Numbered from the stretch's first letter, positions 45,881-53,912 are shown. The stretch: 64,000 bases of DNA from Nisaea sp. (GCF_017640745.1 NZ_JAEPQA010000026.1:1-64000); one strand, 5' to 3'. Numbers and translations: made by a program. The notes: a model not told the origin generated them from the letters alone.

Positions 45881-46756
45881 GTGCAGGACTTTCTCGACAA
45901 CGACCCGAACATCACGACCTCGAAATATGCCGCGATCCTCGGGCTGACGCCGTCCAAGGGTGCGCGCTCGCCGCTGCTCTGGAACGCCGCCTTCAAGGCC
46001 GGCGACATCGACGCCGCGATGGTGCCGATGGACGTGACGCCGGGAAACCTCGCGGGCCTCGTCGCGGCGCTGAAAGCCGATGCGCGCTATATCGGCGGCG
46101 CGGTTGCGGTGCCGCACAAGCAGGCGATCGCGGCGCTGCTCGACCGGCTGGAGCCGGAGGCGGAACGGATCGGCGCGGTGAACGCGATCTACCGCGACGG
46201 CGACGCACTCGTCGGCGCCAATACGGACGGCGCGGGCGCGCTCTCGCAGATCGCCGACGCACTGCCGGATCTTTCCTCCCGCAAGGCGGTGCTGATCGGG
46301 CTCGGCGGCGCCGGGATCGCGGTCGCGGCCTATCTTGCTGGCGCGGTGAAAGAGCTGGTGGTCGCTAACCGCACCGAGGCGAAGGCGAAGGAAGCGGCGA
46401 TCCGGCTCGGCGCGAACGTCTCGTCCGTTGCCCTGCCGCTGACGACGGAGCTGATCTCGGACTGCGGCCTGCTGGTGAACTGTACCACGGCGGGCTACCA
46501 GGACGGCCAGGCGGGCACGCCGCTCGGCGCGGAAGCGGATGCGCTGCTGGCGGCACTGCCGGCGGACGCACTGGTCTATGACATCATCTACCAGCCGTTG
46601 GAGACCGAGCTCCTCTCAAAGGCGGCAAAGCGCGGCCTCAAGACGCGGAACGGGCTCGGCATGAATCTCGACCAGGCGGTGATCGCTTTCCAAAAGGCCA
46701 ATCCAGGCGCGCTGACCATCGACCAGGTGCGCGACGCGATGCGGAACGCGGGGTAG
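45881..46756 (+). CDS. Shikimate-dehydrogenase-like NAD(P) oxidoreductase with altered substrate site
   Basis: The 291-residue protein has the AroE fold: VPHKQAIAALLDRLEPEAER with the catalytic lysine, IGAVNAIYRDGDALVGANTD with the catalytic aspartate, VLIGLGGAGIAVAAYL as the NADP loop, VVANRTEAKAKEAA, and GLGMNLDQAVIAF. Shikimate-contact residues differ. The usual H-S-x-S-P is GARSP (first serine lost), and the usual N-V-T-x-P-x-K is AVAVPHK (Asn and Thr lost). Chemistry is thus probably kept but the substrate is probably not shikimate. Start is GTG 45881. It leads an operon with a SAF-domain protein, a GT2 enzyme and CMP-nonulosonate synthetases, which points to sugar or cyclitol metabolism; this is inference. 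Confidence 0.83.
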   Translation: MQDFLDNDPNITTSKYAAILGLTPSKGARSPLLWNAAFKAGDIDAAMVPMDVTPGNLAGLVAALKADARYIGGAVAVPHKQAIAALLDRLEPEAERIGAVNAIYRDGDALVGANTDGAGALSQIADALPDLSSRKAVLIGLGGAGIAVAAYLAGAVKELVVANRTEAKAKEAAIRLGANVSSVALPLTTELISDCGLLVNCTTAGYQDGQAGTPLGAEADALLAALPADALVYDIIYQPLETELLSKAAKRGLKTRNGLGMNLDQAVIAFQKANPGALTIDQVRDAMRNAG

Positions 46757-46764
46757 GCGGTGCG

Positions 46765-47307
46765 ATGAAGATCCGGCCTCTCGGCGAACACGAGCATCCC
46801 TTCGAGCATGGCGTGATCCTGCTCGGCGACCATGCGGACACGGTGGAGGCGGAAGCCTGGCCGATCCATCTCGACGCCATCCGGCACGAGGAGCTGAACG
46901 AGGTCGCGGCCGATTTCGACATCGTCATCCCGGCCGATCATCTGACCAAGCCGCCCCTGCTGAAGGCGGGCACCCGCGCTGCCTATCTGGTGCACGATCT
47001 CGACGCGCTGGAACGGCTCCGGGTGCTGGAGGAGACGGGCGAGCTGAAGGGCCCGATCCTCTTCGCGCCGACGCCTGTGGCGCGGCTCGAGCTGCACCGC
47101 CTCGCCCGGCCGACGCTGAAGGCGGCGCGGCCGATCCCGCTCGGTAAGGTGCTGGAAGCCGCCGATATCGCCGAGGAGAAGGGCGGGCCCGGGATCTGCG
47201 CCAGCCTGAAAGAGACGATCCTCGGCAAGAAGGCGCTCTACGATCTCGGCGAGGGCGCGGCCCTCGATTTCGGGGTCGTCGACGAGGACGATTGGAGGAA
47301 GCCATGA
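46765..47307 (+). CDS. Stand-alone SAF (antifreeze-like) domain protein
   Basis: The 180-residue protein ends in a SAF-type domain: RPIPLGKVLEAADIAEEKGG, followed by ASLKETILGKKALYDLGEGA. This is like the C-terminal cap of sialic acid synthases, which reaches into the partner's active site. The first 115 residues (GEHEHPFEHGVILLGDHAD; NEVAADFDIVIPADHLTK) are not recognised. No PEP-condensing barrel is present. The complete synthase at 61123 has its own SAF domain, so this is not simply its missing part. The ATG follows the aroE-like stop by eight bases, and its stop overlaps the next start (ATGA). A carrier or substrate-binding role is possible but unproven. Confidence 0.7.
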   Translation: MKIRPLGEHEHPFEHGVILLGDHADTVEAEAWPIHLDAIRHEELNEVAADFDIVIPADHLTKPPLLKAGTRAAYLVHDLDALERLRVLEETGELKGPILFAPTPVARLELHRLARPTLKAARPIPLGKVLEAADIAEEKGGPGICASLKETILGKKALYDLGEGAALDFGVVDEDDWRKP

Positions 47308-47984
47308 TCAGCGTCGTGCTCCGGGCCAAGAACGAGGCCGCCTGGATCGGCCGCTGCCTGACCGCGCTGAAGCACCAGCGGGTGAAGGATATCGACGTCA
47401 TTCTGGTCGACAACGACTCGACCGACGACACCCTGCCGATCGCCGAGGCCTACGGCGTGAACATCAAGTACATCAGCCGCGAGGAGTTCTCCTACGGGCG
47501 GGCGCTGAATATCGGCATCGCGGCGGCGAAGTACGACACGGTGGCGCTGATCTCCTCGCACTGCGTGCCGGTGGACGAGCTCTGGGCCGACTACCTGCTC
47601 GCTCATCTCGGTCCGAACGGCGACCCGAAGCTCTGCGGCATCTACGGCCGCCAGGAGCCGCTGCCGGATACCAGCGCGGTCGACCGGCGCGATCTCTGGA
47701 CCACCTTCCGCGACGAGCGGGTGCGCCAGCGCCGGGACTACTTTTTCCACAACGCCAACTCGGGCATCCGCAAGTCGATCTGGGACGAGCATCCGTTCGA
47801 CGAGGAGATCCGCGGCGTCGAGGATAGGGAATGGGGCAAGCGCATGATCGCGCTCGGCCACGAGATCCTCTACGAGCCCGGATTGCGCGTCTATCACCAT
47901 CACGGCATCCACCAGGGCCGCGACGAGGGCCGCGCCAAGCGCGTTGCCGAGGTCATCGACTATATCCGGACGAGCGCGCCATGA
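47304..47984 (+). CDS. GT2-family glycosyltransferase
   Basis: The 226-residue GT-A enzyme starts ISVVLRAKNEAAWIGRCLTAL and has DVILVDNDSTDDTLPIAEAYG, FSYGRALNIGIAAAKYDTVA, the acceptor-side motif DYFFHNANSGIRKSIWDEHP and GVEDREWGKRMIALGHEI (E-D of the catalytic region). It is short and soluble. I chose ATG 47304, which overlaps the previous stop by four bases; the frame also has an earlier ATG at 47292. It is followed by another four-base overlap with the degenerate cytidylyltransferase gene, so it is firmly embedded in the operon. Confidence 0.88.
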   Translation: MISVVLRAKNEAAWIGRCLTALKHQRVKDIDVILVDNDSTDDTLPIAEAYGVNIKYISREEFSYGRALNIGIAAAKYDTVALISSHCVPVDELWADYLLAHLGPNGDPKLCGIYGRQEPLPDTSAVDRRDLWTTFRDERVRQRRDYFFHNANSGIRKSIWDEHPFDEEIRGVEDREWGKRMIALGHEILYEPGLRVYHHHGIHQGRDEGRAKRVAEVIDYIRTSAP

Positions 47985-48643
47985 GCGATACGCTGATCAT
48001 CATCCCGGTCTATTCCGGCGCCAGCTCCACTCCGCGGATCGTGAAGCCGCTCGACGGCACCTCCAGCCTTGTCCGCACCATCGAGGCGGCGCTCGAGGAC
48101 CTGCCGGACGCGCGCATCGTGCTGACCGCGGACGACAATGCCGTGAAGCAGCAGGCCGCGCCCTATGCGGACCGCATCACCATCCACGACCGGACGGCCG
48201 AGTCCTATACCGACGCACTCGTCGACGTGCTGGACGCCTTCCCGGCGGAGCAGATCGTCGTGATCGAGCCGACCCACCCATTCCGCCCGCGCGGCCTGAT
48301 CCGGCGCACGGCGGAGAACCTCGCCGCGCGCGAGCATCTCGACAGCGTGGTCTGCGTCCGCCAGTTCGACGCCAGCCTCTGGCGCCTCGATCCGGACAAG
48401 ACGATCCAGGCCCTCGGCCCCGGCGGCGACCGCCGCAGCTCGACCTATTTCCAGGAGGTCGTGGGCCTCGCGCTGGCGACCCGTCCGGAGCTGATCCGCG
48501 AAGGGCGCCGGCTCGGCGACGCGGTCGGCTTCGAGGTGGTCGACCAGTTCTGGGCCCTTGTCGATATCCGCGACGACATGAGCCTCGCCATGGCCGAGAT
48601 GGTCGCGGACCGTTTCACCGAATTCAGGAATTCCATCGCATGA
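47981..48643 (+). CDS. Degenerate CMP-nonulosonate cytidylyltransferase-like protein
   Basis: The 220-residue protein follows the same overall plan as NeuA/LegF: IVLTADDNAVKQQAAPYADR, QIVVIEPTHPFRPRGLIRRT, DSVVCVRQFDASLWRL and a late DQFWALVDIRDDMSLAMAEM. Its CTP loop is not normal: IIIPVYSGASSTPRIVKPL stands where active enzymes have A-R-G-G-S-K-x-x-x-x-K-N. The basic residues that hold CTP phosphates are therefore missing. It overlaps by four bases both the gene before and the canonical enzyme after it, which suggests a paired or regulatory subunit rather than a dying copy. Confidence 0.72.
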   Translation: MSDTLIIIPVYSGASSTPRIVKPLDGTSSLVRTIEAALEDLPDARIVLTADDNAVKQQAAPYADRITIHDRTAESYTDALVDVLDAFPAEQIVVIEPTHPFRPRGLIRRTAENLAAREHLDSVVCVRQFDASLWRLDPDKTIQALGPGGDRRSSTYFQEVVGLALATRPELIREGRRLGDAVGFEVVDQFWALVDIRDDMSLAMAEMVADRFTEFRNSIA

Positions 48644-49353
48644 GCAAGTCTGACCGCGTTCTCGCCATCCTGCCCGCCCGTGGCGGCTCAAAGGGCCTGC
48701 CGGGCAAGAACGTGAAGCCGATCGGCGGCAAGCCGCTGATCGCCCATTCCGTCGAGCATGCGCTCGCCTCCGGCGTCTGCGATCGGGTTTTGGTGACCAC
48801 CGACAGCGAGGAGATCCGCGACGCGGCCGTCGCCGCCGGCGCCTGGTGCCCGTTCCTCCGCGAAGGCACGCTGGCCGAGGACCTGACCCCGACCGAGCCG
48901 GTCCTGAAGGACGCGCTGGAGCGCGCCGAGGCGCTCGACGGCCCGTTCGGCATCGTCGTGTTCCTGCAGCCGACGGACATCTTCCGCAAGCCGGAATGGA
49001 TCGCGGAATGCGTCAAAAGGCTGAAGGCCGACGACAGCCTCGAGACCGTCTTCGTCGCCAACAAGACGCACAAGAATTTCTGGTCCCGCAACGACGCGGG
49101 CGAATGGGAACGGGTGTTCGACTGGATGGCGATCTACGGCCCGCGCCAGACCCGCAAGCCGCTGTTCCGCGAAGATACCGGTCTCGCCTCGGCGATCCGC
49201 GCCGACCTGATCCGGGCCGGCAAGCGCACCGGCATGAAGGTCGACATCCTGGAGATCGACGATTTCGCCTCCGGCATCGACATCCACGACGCCTTCGACC
49301 TCTACATGGCCGAGAAGGCGCTGGAATATTTCGCCAAGCACGGGGGTCGGTGA
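48640..49353 (+). CDS. legF: CMP-nonulosonate cytidylyltransferase (NeuA/LegF type)
   Basis: The enzyme couples CTP with a nine-carbon keto-sugar acid to give the CMP-activated donor. The 237-residue protein has the intact CTP loop ILPARGGSKGLPGKNVKPI, VLVTTDSEEIRDAAVAAGA, VVFLQPTDIFRKPEWI and DILEIDDFASGIDIHDAFDL with the metal-binding aspartates. LegF is proposed because LegB, LegC, LegG and LegI homologues are in the window, but a sialate or other nonulosonate could also be the substrate. It overlaps the degenerate paralogue by four bases. Confidence 0.85.
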   Translation: MSKSDRVLAILPARGGSKGLPGKNVKPIGGKPLIAHSVEHALASGVCDRVLVTTDSEEIRDAAVAAGAWCPFLREGTLAEDLTPTEPVLKDALERAEALDGPFGIVVFLQPTDIFRKPEWIAECVKRLKADDSLETVFVANKTHKNFWSRNDAGEWERVFDWMAIYGPRQTRKPLFREDTGLASAIRADLIRAGKRTGMKVDILEIDDFASGIDIHDAFDLYMAEKALEYFAKHGGR

Positions 49354-49409
49354 ACCGGTCCGTACGACCGCTTCTTCCTGAGAGGCCCGGCCTCCTCTAC
49401 CATGCGGGC

Positions 49410-50600
49410 ATGGCTGAGGATCCCGGGAACGAGGTCGATATTCTGCGCGAGGCCGTCGGCTCCGGCGATTGGGCGACGGCGCTCCCCATCCTGCAACGCA
49501 AGGCAAGAGACGAGGCCGGCCACTCCCGGCACTGGTCGAACCTGGCATCCGCCCAGCGCGCATCGGGACAGAGTCCGACCGCGGCTCTCAAGCGGGCCGT
49601 TCTCATCGATCCCGGTATCCCGTCCTACCTGAACGATCTCGGCGCCGACGACAGGGAAGGCAAGACGGCCGCCTCGCGGCTTCTCGTGCTCGATCCCCTG
49701 CATGGCGCGGCGGCACTGATGAGCGCCCTCAAAGCTCTCGGCGAGCAAAACCGGACGCACAGTTTCCGGCTCCTCAGGCGGCTCCGGATCTCCGAGCCGG
49801 CCAATCTCGACGCGACCTTCATTCTCGGCCAGTTCCTGGACCTCGCCGGACGCGCCGGGGAAGCCATCCGGCTTTACCGGGCGACGCTTTGCCTCGCTCC
49901 GGACGACCCTATGGGGGTGCGCCGTGATCTCGCGCGCCACGGCGTCGCTCCGGTGCGCCAGGCCTACAGCAGCGCCTACGTGAAACGGGTGTTCGACGGC
50001 TATGCGAAGAATTTCGACGCGCACCTGACCGAACGACTCAAATACTCCGGCCCCGAGGAGCTTCGGCGTCTCGGGCTCGCCTCCGGAATTCTGCCAGACG
50101 CACGCAAAGTCGAGCACATTATCGATATCGGCTGCGGAACCGGTCTCTCGGGCGCAGCGGTCCGGCCTCATTGCGCGGAATTGACGGGAATCGACATTTC
50201 TCCCGAGATGCTGGGCATCGCCGGGGAAAAGAAAATCTACGACCGGCTCGTAGAAGGAGAAGCCGTCGCCGCGCTTGAGCGGGAAGACACACTCTACGAT
50301 GCCGCAATCGCGGCAGATGTGAGTTCCTATATCGGCGATCTGGAGCCGTTTTTCCGTAAGGTCGGCGCCAAGCTGCAGCCAGGCGGTGGGCTTCTCATGA
50401 CCGCGCATGAACTGACCGGAACGGATGAAGACGGGATCGGCATCGGTCTCGACGGCGCCCACAGCCATAGTCTCGACTATCTCGAAACTGCCGCCAGGAC
50501 TGCGGGACTGACGCTTCTTGACGCCCGTCGCGGCTCGATGCGCGAGGAAGGCGGGGTCCCCCTTTCCACCCTCTTCCTGGCATTCACGAAACCCGTCTGA
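49410..50600 (+). CDS. TPR-containing SAM-dependent methyltransferase
   Basis: The 396-residue protein has an N-terminal TPR-like region (residues 1 to about 170; HSRHWSNLASAQRASGQSPT, GRAGEAIRLYRATLCLAPDD). A linker reads VKRVFDGYAKNFDAHLTERL, followed by a class I methyltransferase with IIDIGCGTGLSGAAVRPHC, LTGIDISPEMLGIA and KLQPGGGLLMTAHELTG. This is a known fusion type in bacteria whose substrates are mostly unknown. ATG 49410 is chosen; GTG 49350, coupled to the legF stop, would add 20 residues. It is the last gene of the rightward operon. Its repeats resemble those of the TPR-glycosyltransferases. Confidence 0.82.
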   Translation: MAEDPGNEVDILREAVGSGDWATALPILQRKARDEAGHSRHWSNLASAQRASGQSPTAALKRAVLIDPGIPSYLNDLGADDREGKTAASRLLVLDPLHGAAALMSALKALGEQNRTHSFRLLRRLRISEPANLDATFILGQFLDLAGRAGEAIRLYRATLCLAPDDPMGVRRDLARHGVAPVRQAYSSAYVKRVFDGYAKNFDAHLTERLKYSGPEELRRLGLASGILPDARKVEHIIDIGCGTGLSGAAVRPHCAELTGIDISPEMLGIAGEKKIYDRLVEGEAVAALEREDTLYDAAIAADVSSYIGDLEPFFRKVGAKLQPGGGLLMTAHELTGTDEDGIGIGLDGAHSHSLDYLETAARTAGLTLLDARRGSMREEGGVPLSTLFLAFTKPV

Positions 50601-50605
50601 AACCG

Positions 50606-50664
50606 CTCCGGCTCGGCTTTCACAAGGCGGGGCCGCGCCCGAAAGCGGCAGATCGGGAGCCGGG
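50606..50664. terminator. GC-rich inverted repeat between convergent genes
   Basis: Partial arms (CTCCGGCTCGGCTTTC and GAAAGCGGCAGATCGGGAGCCGG) can pair around a GC-rich loop in the 67-base gap between the TPR-methyltransferase and the CgeB-like gene. No clear T-run follows on either side, so terminator function is tentative. Confidence 0.35.
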
Positions 50665-50667
50665 CTA

Positions 50668-51825
50668 TCAGATAAGGTCGCCCTGAATAGTGTCAAAGCG
50701 GTTCTTCAGTTTGTGCTCTGCGCGTGTCTTCATCATTCCGGCCACTGCCAGATCGCGCAGCGCGTCCACATCCGCTAGGGAATCCTCGATATATTCCTTG
50801 AGATGCTTCAGATCGAACGGATTGAAGGTGAAAACCTCTTTTCCGACCTCGAAGTTGTTCTCGATAAAGCTGTTGCGCTCCGAGAGCACGGCGCTTCCCC
50901 TGTTCTGGGCGTTGAAAAAGCGCTCCGTCACTCCGTTGGTATAATTCGGGAGGTGGTTGAAGGTCATTTTCGCAAGACACATCGTAAAGAGGCCGGTGCC
51001 GAAACCCGGGCTCAGGTTGGAATATGTAACCGGCCGCTCGATAATCCTCTCGATAAGTTCCTTTTGCGGCGAGACCACGGTCAGTTTGTCGAACCCCTTC
51101 AGAGCCTTGAACATGCGAAGCCGGTTTTCGGCGCGATAGAGGTTGTCAATCCAGCAGAGGATCCGCCGCAACGCCGGCTTGTCGGAAACGGATATGTCGA
51201 GTCCTAGGTCCCGTTCCGTATCGAACGCCAATTGCGTAAGGGACTTCCGCTCTCCGCTTCGCAAGCGCTCCGATACGCCGGCCGCGAATTTACGATAGGG
51301 CGGCTGCAGCGCGTTCAACCTCTCGCTGGAGGGGTTCAATTTCTCCAGATCGATGCTGCCGACGAAAAGCAACTCGACCGGGCGCTTCCGGAATGTCCGG
51401 GAAACGAAATCCTCGTCGGCAACCATCGGCCCGAGGTCCGTGGCCCAATGGGGAAAGTGACGCGGCGCGTTCGTCGATCCGAACCAGTAGGGAATATCCT
51501 CGATCGTATCTCCATCGGCGCACAGCCAAAATTGCCTCTCTGATGTACCCTGCACACGCGAATGATGGATCTGAAACGGGTTGTCCTGATGCCAGCTCAG
51601 CGCTTTGAAATTCCTTGGCAATCCGAGGGACTCTGCCGAGTTGTTCATCAGGAAGCAGATATCTTCGCCAGTAATATCCTCGTAAGCATATTCCACAAAA
51701 CTGTCGAATGGCCCATTGACGACGTTCCATCTTTCCGCACTCAACTCATTTGCGATGTCCTGCGATGCAAAATAGGTAAATTCATTTGTGCGATTGATAA
51801 TGTTGACGAACGCTTTTCTTCCCAA
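50668..51825 (-). CDS. CgeB-like glycosyltransferase (GT-B)
   Basis: The 385-residue protein ends with the CgeB/GT4-type donor region: KMTFNHLPNYTNGVTERFFN followed by AQNRGSAVLSERNSFIENNF. The N-terminal half has AFVNIINRTNEFTYFASQDI, ICFLMNNSAESLGLP and ALSWHQDNPFQIHHSRVQG. It probably transfers a sugar to an unknown acceptor. It stands alone on the minus strand, convergent with the 45.9-50.6 kb operon, and its AT content is a little above that of the neighbours. The start at ATG 51825 gives the full N-terminal strand. Confidence 0.75.
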   Translation of the reverse strand: MGRKAFVNIINRTNEFTYFASQDIANELSAERWNVVNGPFDSFVEYAYEDITGEDICFLMNNSAESLGLPRNFKALSWHQDNPFQIHHSRVQGTSERQFWLCADGDTIEDIPYWFGSTNAPRHFPHWATDLGPMVADEDFVSRTFRKRPVELLFVGSIDLEKLNPSSERLNALQPPYRKFAAGVSERLRSGERKSLTQLAFDTERDLGLDISVSDKPALRRILCWIDNLYRAENRLRMFKALKGFDKLTVVSPQKELIERIIERPVTYSNLSPGFGTGLFTMCLAKMTFNHLPNYTNGVTERFFNAQNRGSAVLSERNSFIENNFEVGKEVFTFNPFDLKHLKEYIEDSLADVDALRDLAVAGMMKTRAEHKLKNRFDTIQGDLI

Positions 51826-52126
51826 GCCTTCAAACTCCCAGACCAGATAGGCAACTAACCATTCTCATTCTTGAAAACACCGAAGCGCCAACCGCTAGCG
51901 TCGACACAACCATCCGTCCGTCAACCCGATCGGAGCGAACCAGCCCAGACTATAGCGATCGAAATTCTTCGCTGCAGCGCTGAAGATCGCATTTGCCGTC
52001 GCATCGTGAAGCCGACGCCCAAATTGCCCGCTTCACAAAACTGGGACAATCCGGGGTTTGACCCCATCGCGCCGACCCATGCTAATCATACCTGAACCGC
52101 AAGGCTTGCCGAGGGGGGACCGGCCG
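51826..52126. other. Divergent intergenic region without a gene
   Basis: This 301-base gap separates the CgeB-like gene from the 2OG-oxygenase-like gene. No convincing frame is seen; short open frames here lack protein character. It should hold promoters for both directions, but I found no clear -35/-10 pair, palindrome or riboswitch. Confidence 0.4.
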
Positions 52127-52774
52127 ATGGAGCTCAAGTTCGATTCACGCACCGACGTTCTGGAGGTCTTTCCGACGCGCCTCTTCATGTTCTCGATAGA
52201 CGGCGCCGAACCGCTCAACGATGCACTTAAAGCAGCGGTGCTGACGCGGGAGGCTTCCGGCGAACTGGGTGCGGCTGGGGTGATCGGCGGCTGGAGATCG
52301 AGCGGCAACCTTTTCGGCTGGGCAGATCGCGGCATCGATACGATCCGGCAGACCGCGACCGGCGCCCTGCAAGCGGTCATTCCGCAGATTACCGGCGGTG
52401 CAATCAGCTTCGAGACCGAGCTGTCCGGATACGCCAGCGTCCTTCGCTATGGTGGCTACGAGAAGCGCCATCTTTCGCCAGGCCACCATCTGACGATGGT
52501 ATACATCATTGATGCCGGCGACGCGCCGAACGAGGACGCGCCGGAGAGCGGCACCATCGAAATCGACGATCCGCGCGCCCAGGCGGAGCTTGCCGGCCTG
52601 CCGATCGATACGGTGGGGCGTTCCGTGATGATCACACCCAAGAGCGGTCAGATGATCGTATTGCCAAGCTGGCTGCATATACGCACCAATCCTTATTTCG
52701 GGGACGGGGAGCGCGTGACGCTGACGCTGACGGCAACAGTGACCAGTTTGGGGAAAAGCGACACCACTCCTTAG
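52127..52774 (+). CDS. 2OG-Fe(II) oxygenase-like protein (TIGR02466-type)
   Basis: The 215-residue protein has VLEVFPTRLFMFSIDG at the N-terminus, GWRSSGNLFGWADRGIDTIR, YGGYEKRHLSPGHHLTMVYI and GQMIVLPSWLHIRTNPYFGD, then RVTLTLTATV. Block order matches the TIGR02466/2OG-FeII_Oxy_5 family. The iron-binding histidines are hard to place: the usual H-x-H reads HLS and the distal histidine is shifted by one, so activity is uncertain. I chose ATG 52127 with GGGGGGAC upstream. The next gene on the same strand is a methyltransferase. Confidence 0.72.
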   Translation: MELKFDSRTDVLEVFPTRLFMFSIDGAEPLNDALKAAVLTREASGELGAAGVIGGWRSSGNLFGWADRGIDTIRQTATGALQAVIPQITGGAISFETELSGYASVLRYGGYEKRHLSPGHHLTMVYIIDAGDAPNEDAPESGTIEIDDPRAQAELAGLPIDTVGRSVMITPKSGQMIVLPSWLHIRTNPYFGDGERVTLTLTATVTSLGKSDTTP

Positions 52775-52872
52775 GCCCGGCATCGGTTTACCGCCATCGA
52801 GACGCTGACATCCGGCCGAACAGGTGCGTATTAGTGCGTCAACGAAGCCGATCTATTGGAGGATCAAGACTC

Positions 52873-53463
52873 TTGAACCATCTCGATCAGAAAGACGGAC
52901 TGCATCTTGGCTGCGGAAGCCAGATTCTCGATGACATGGTCAACTTGGACATCGTTGCCGGCGACGGGGTCGATCTTGCGTTTGACTTGGATGCAGTAGC
53001 CTCCACGCCGCTGCCGTTCGAGGACAACCGCTTCTCGAGATTTCTGATGCATCACACACTCGAGCACTTGCACCGTCCGCTGGACGTCATGCAGGAGCTT
53101 TATCGCGTCGCCAAACCAGGGGCCGTATTTCAAATCGCCATCCCGCACGGGTTTCATGAGGACGCTTGGGTCGATCCGACGCATACACGGCCATATTTTC
53201 CGAAAACTTTTCAATATTTCGGGCAGCCGAAATACTACGGCATGGACTACGGCTATACCGGCGACTGGGACGTGACGCGGTGCGAACTCCGCATCGAGCG
53301 GCGCATTGTCCAAGGAAAAACCAAGAACGAAGTCATGACGATGGTCAGAACGTGCAACAGCATCGTAAAGGAGCTTTATGTGGAGCTCACAGCGATCAAG
53401 CCCGCGAGACCGAGAGAACGCTCCCTGCTGAAGCCACCCGCTGAAACACTGGTGATTATCTGA
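52873..53463 (+). CDS. Class I SAM-dependent methyltransferase (glycan-cluster type)
   Basis: The 196-residue protein has GLHLGCGSQILDDMVNLDIV as the SAM loop, LPFEDNRFSRFLMHHTLEHL, ELYRVAKPGAVFQIAIPHGF and AWVDPTHTRPYFPKTFQYF. This set is typical of small methyltransferases found among surface polysaccharide genes. I chose TTG 52873 because GGAGGA lies about nine bases before it; GTG 52834 in the same frame has no such site. It converges on the small coiled-coil gene 53 bases away. Confidence 0.8.
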   Translation: MNHLDQKDGLHLGCGSQILDDMVNLDIVAGDGVDLAFDLDAVASTPLPFEDNRFSRFLMHHTLEHLHRPLDVMQELYRVAKPGAVFQIAIPHGFHEDAWVDPTHTRPYFPKTFQYFGQPKYYGMDYGYTGDWDVTRCELRIERRIVQGKTKNEVMTMVRTCNSIVKELYVELTAIKPARPRERSLLKPPAETLVII

Positions 53464-53516
53464 AGAATTCCGGGCGTCCCGATACTTCAGGATTCGCCGC
53501 TGGCCTCTGACGAGGT

Positions 53517-53912
53517 TCAGACGGAAATATTCACCAGCGAGCCGCGTTCGAGCTGCTCGGCAAGTGCAACGCGTTCCGCCGATTCCGCATCGAACAGGGC
53601 CTGACGCCTCTGATCGGCCGTATCGGAAGCGGTATCCACCGCGCTTCTGGCCTCCCGCAGGTCGGCCTCGCGCTGGGCGACGACCCGCTCGGCCGCCTGA
53701 AGCGCCGATTGCGCCTGCGAGACAGCCGCACTCTGCTGGCTGGAACTGCCAATGACGGAACTCGCCGCGACGGCGGGACTTTCCGCGGCGGATACGGGCT
53801 GCGGGGTGGTGGCCGTCGTCGAACTGCCCCCGGGAGCCGCCGGTTGCGCCGCGCCGACAAGGTTGAGCGCACTGAGTTGCTGGGATACCGAAGTCGTTGA
53901 TGCAATCGCCAT
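53517..53912 (-). CDS. Small Ala/Ser-rich coiled-coil protein, function unknown
   Basis: The 131-residue protein has a low-complexity N-terminal half (A, S, P, T, Q) and a predicted coiled coil (about residues 62-120; ALQAAERVVAQREADLREAR), ending RGSLVNISV. No signal peptide, membrane segment or known family is seen. The compact size and C-terminal tail recall export-linked flagellar accessory proteins, but this is a weak resemblance. It diverges from the cobalamin operon. Confidence 0.6.
   Translation of the reverse strand: MAIASTTSVSQQLSALNLVGAAQPAAPGGSSTTATTPQPVSAAESPAVAASSVIGSSSQQSAAVSQAQSALQAAERVVAQREADLREARSAVDTASDTADQRRQALFDAESAERVALAEQLERGSLVNISV

Noticed and set aside
48846-49349. 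Extension of the TPR-methyltransferase frame back to 48846
   Set aside because: This stretch lies within the legF gene in another frame and reads as low-complexity Arg/Pro/Gly sequence.
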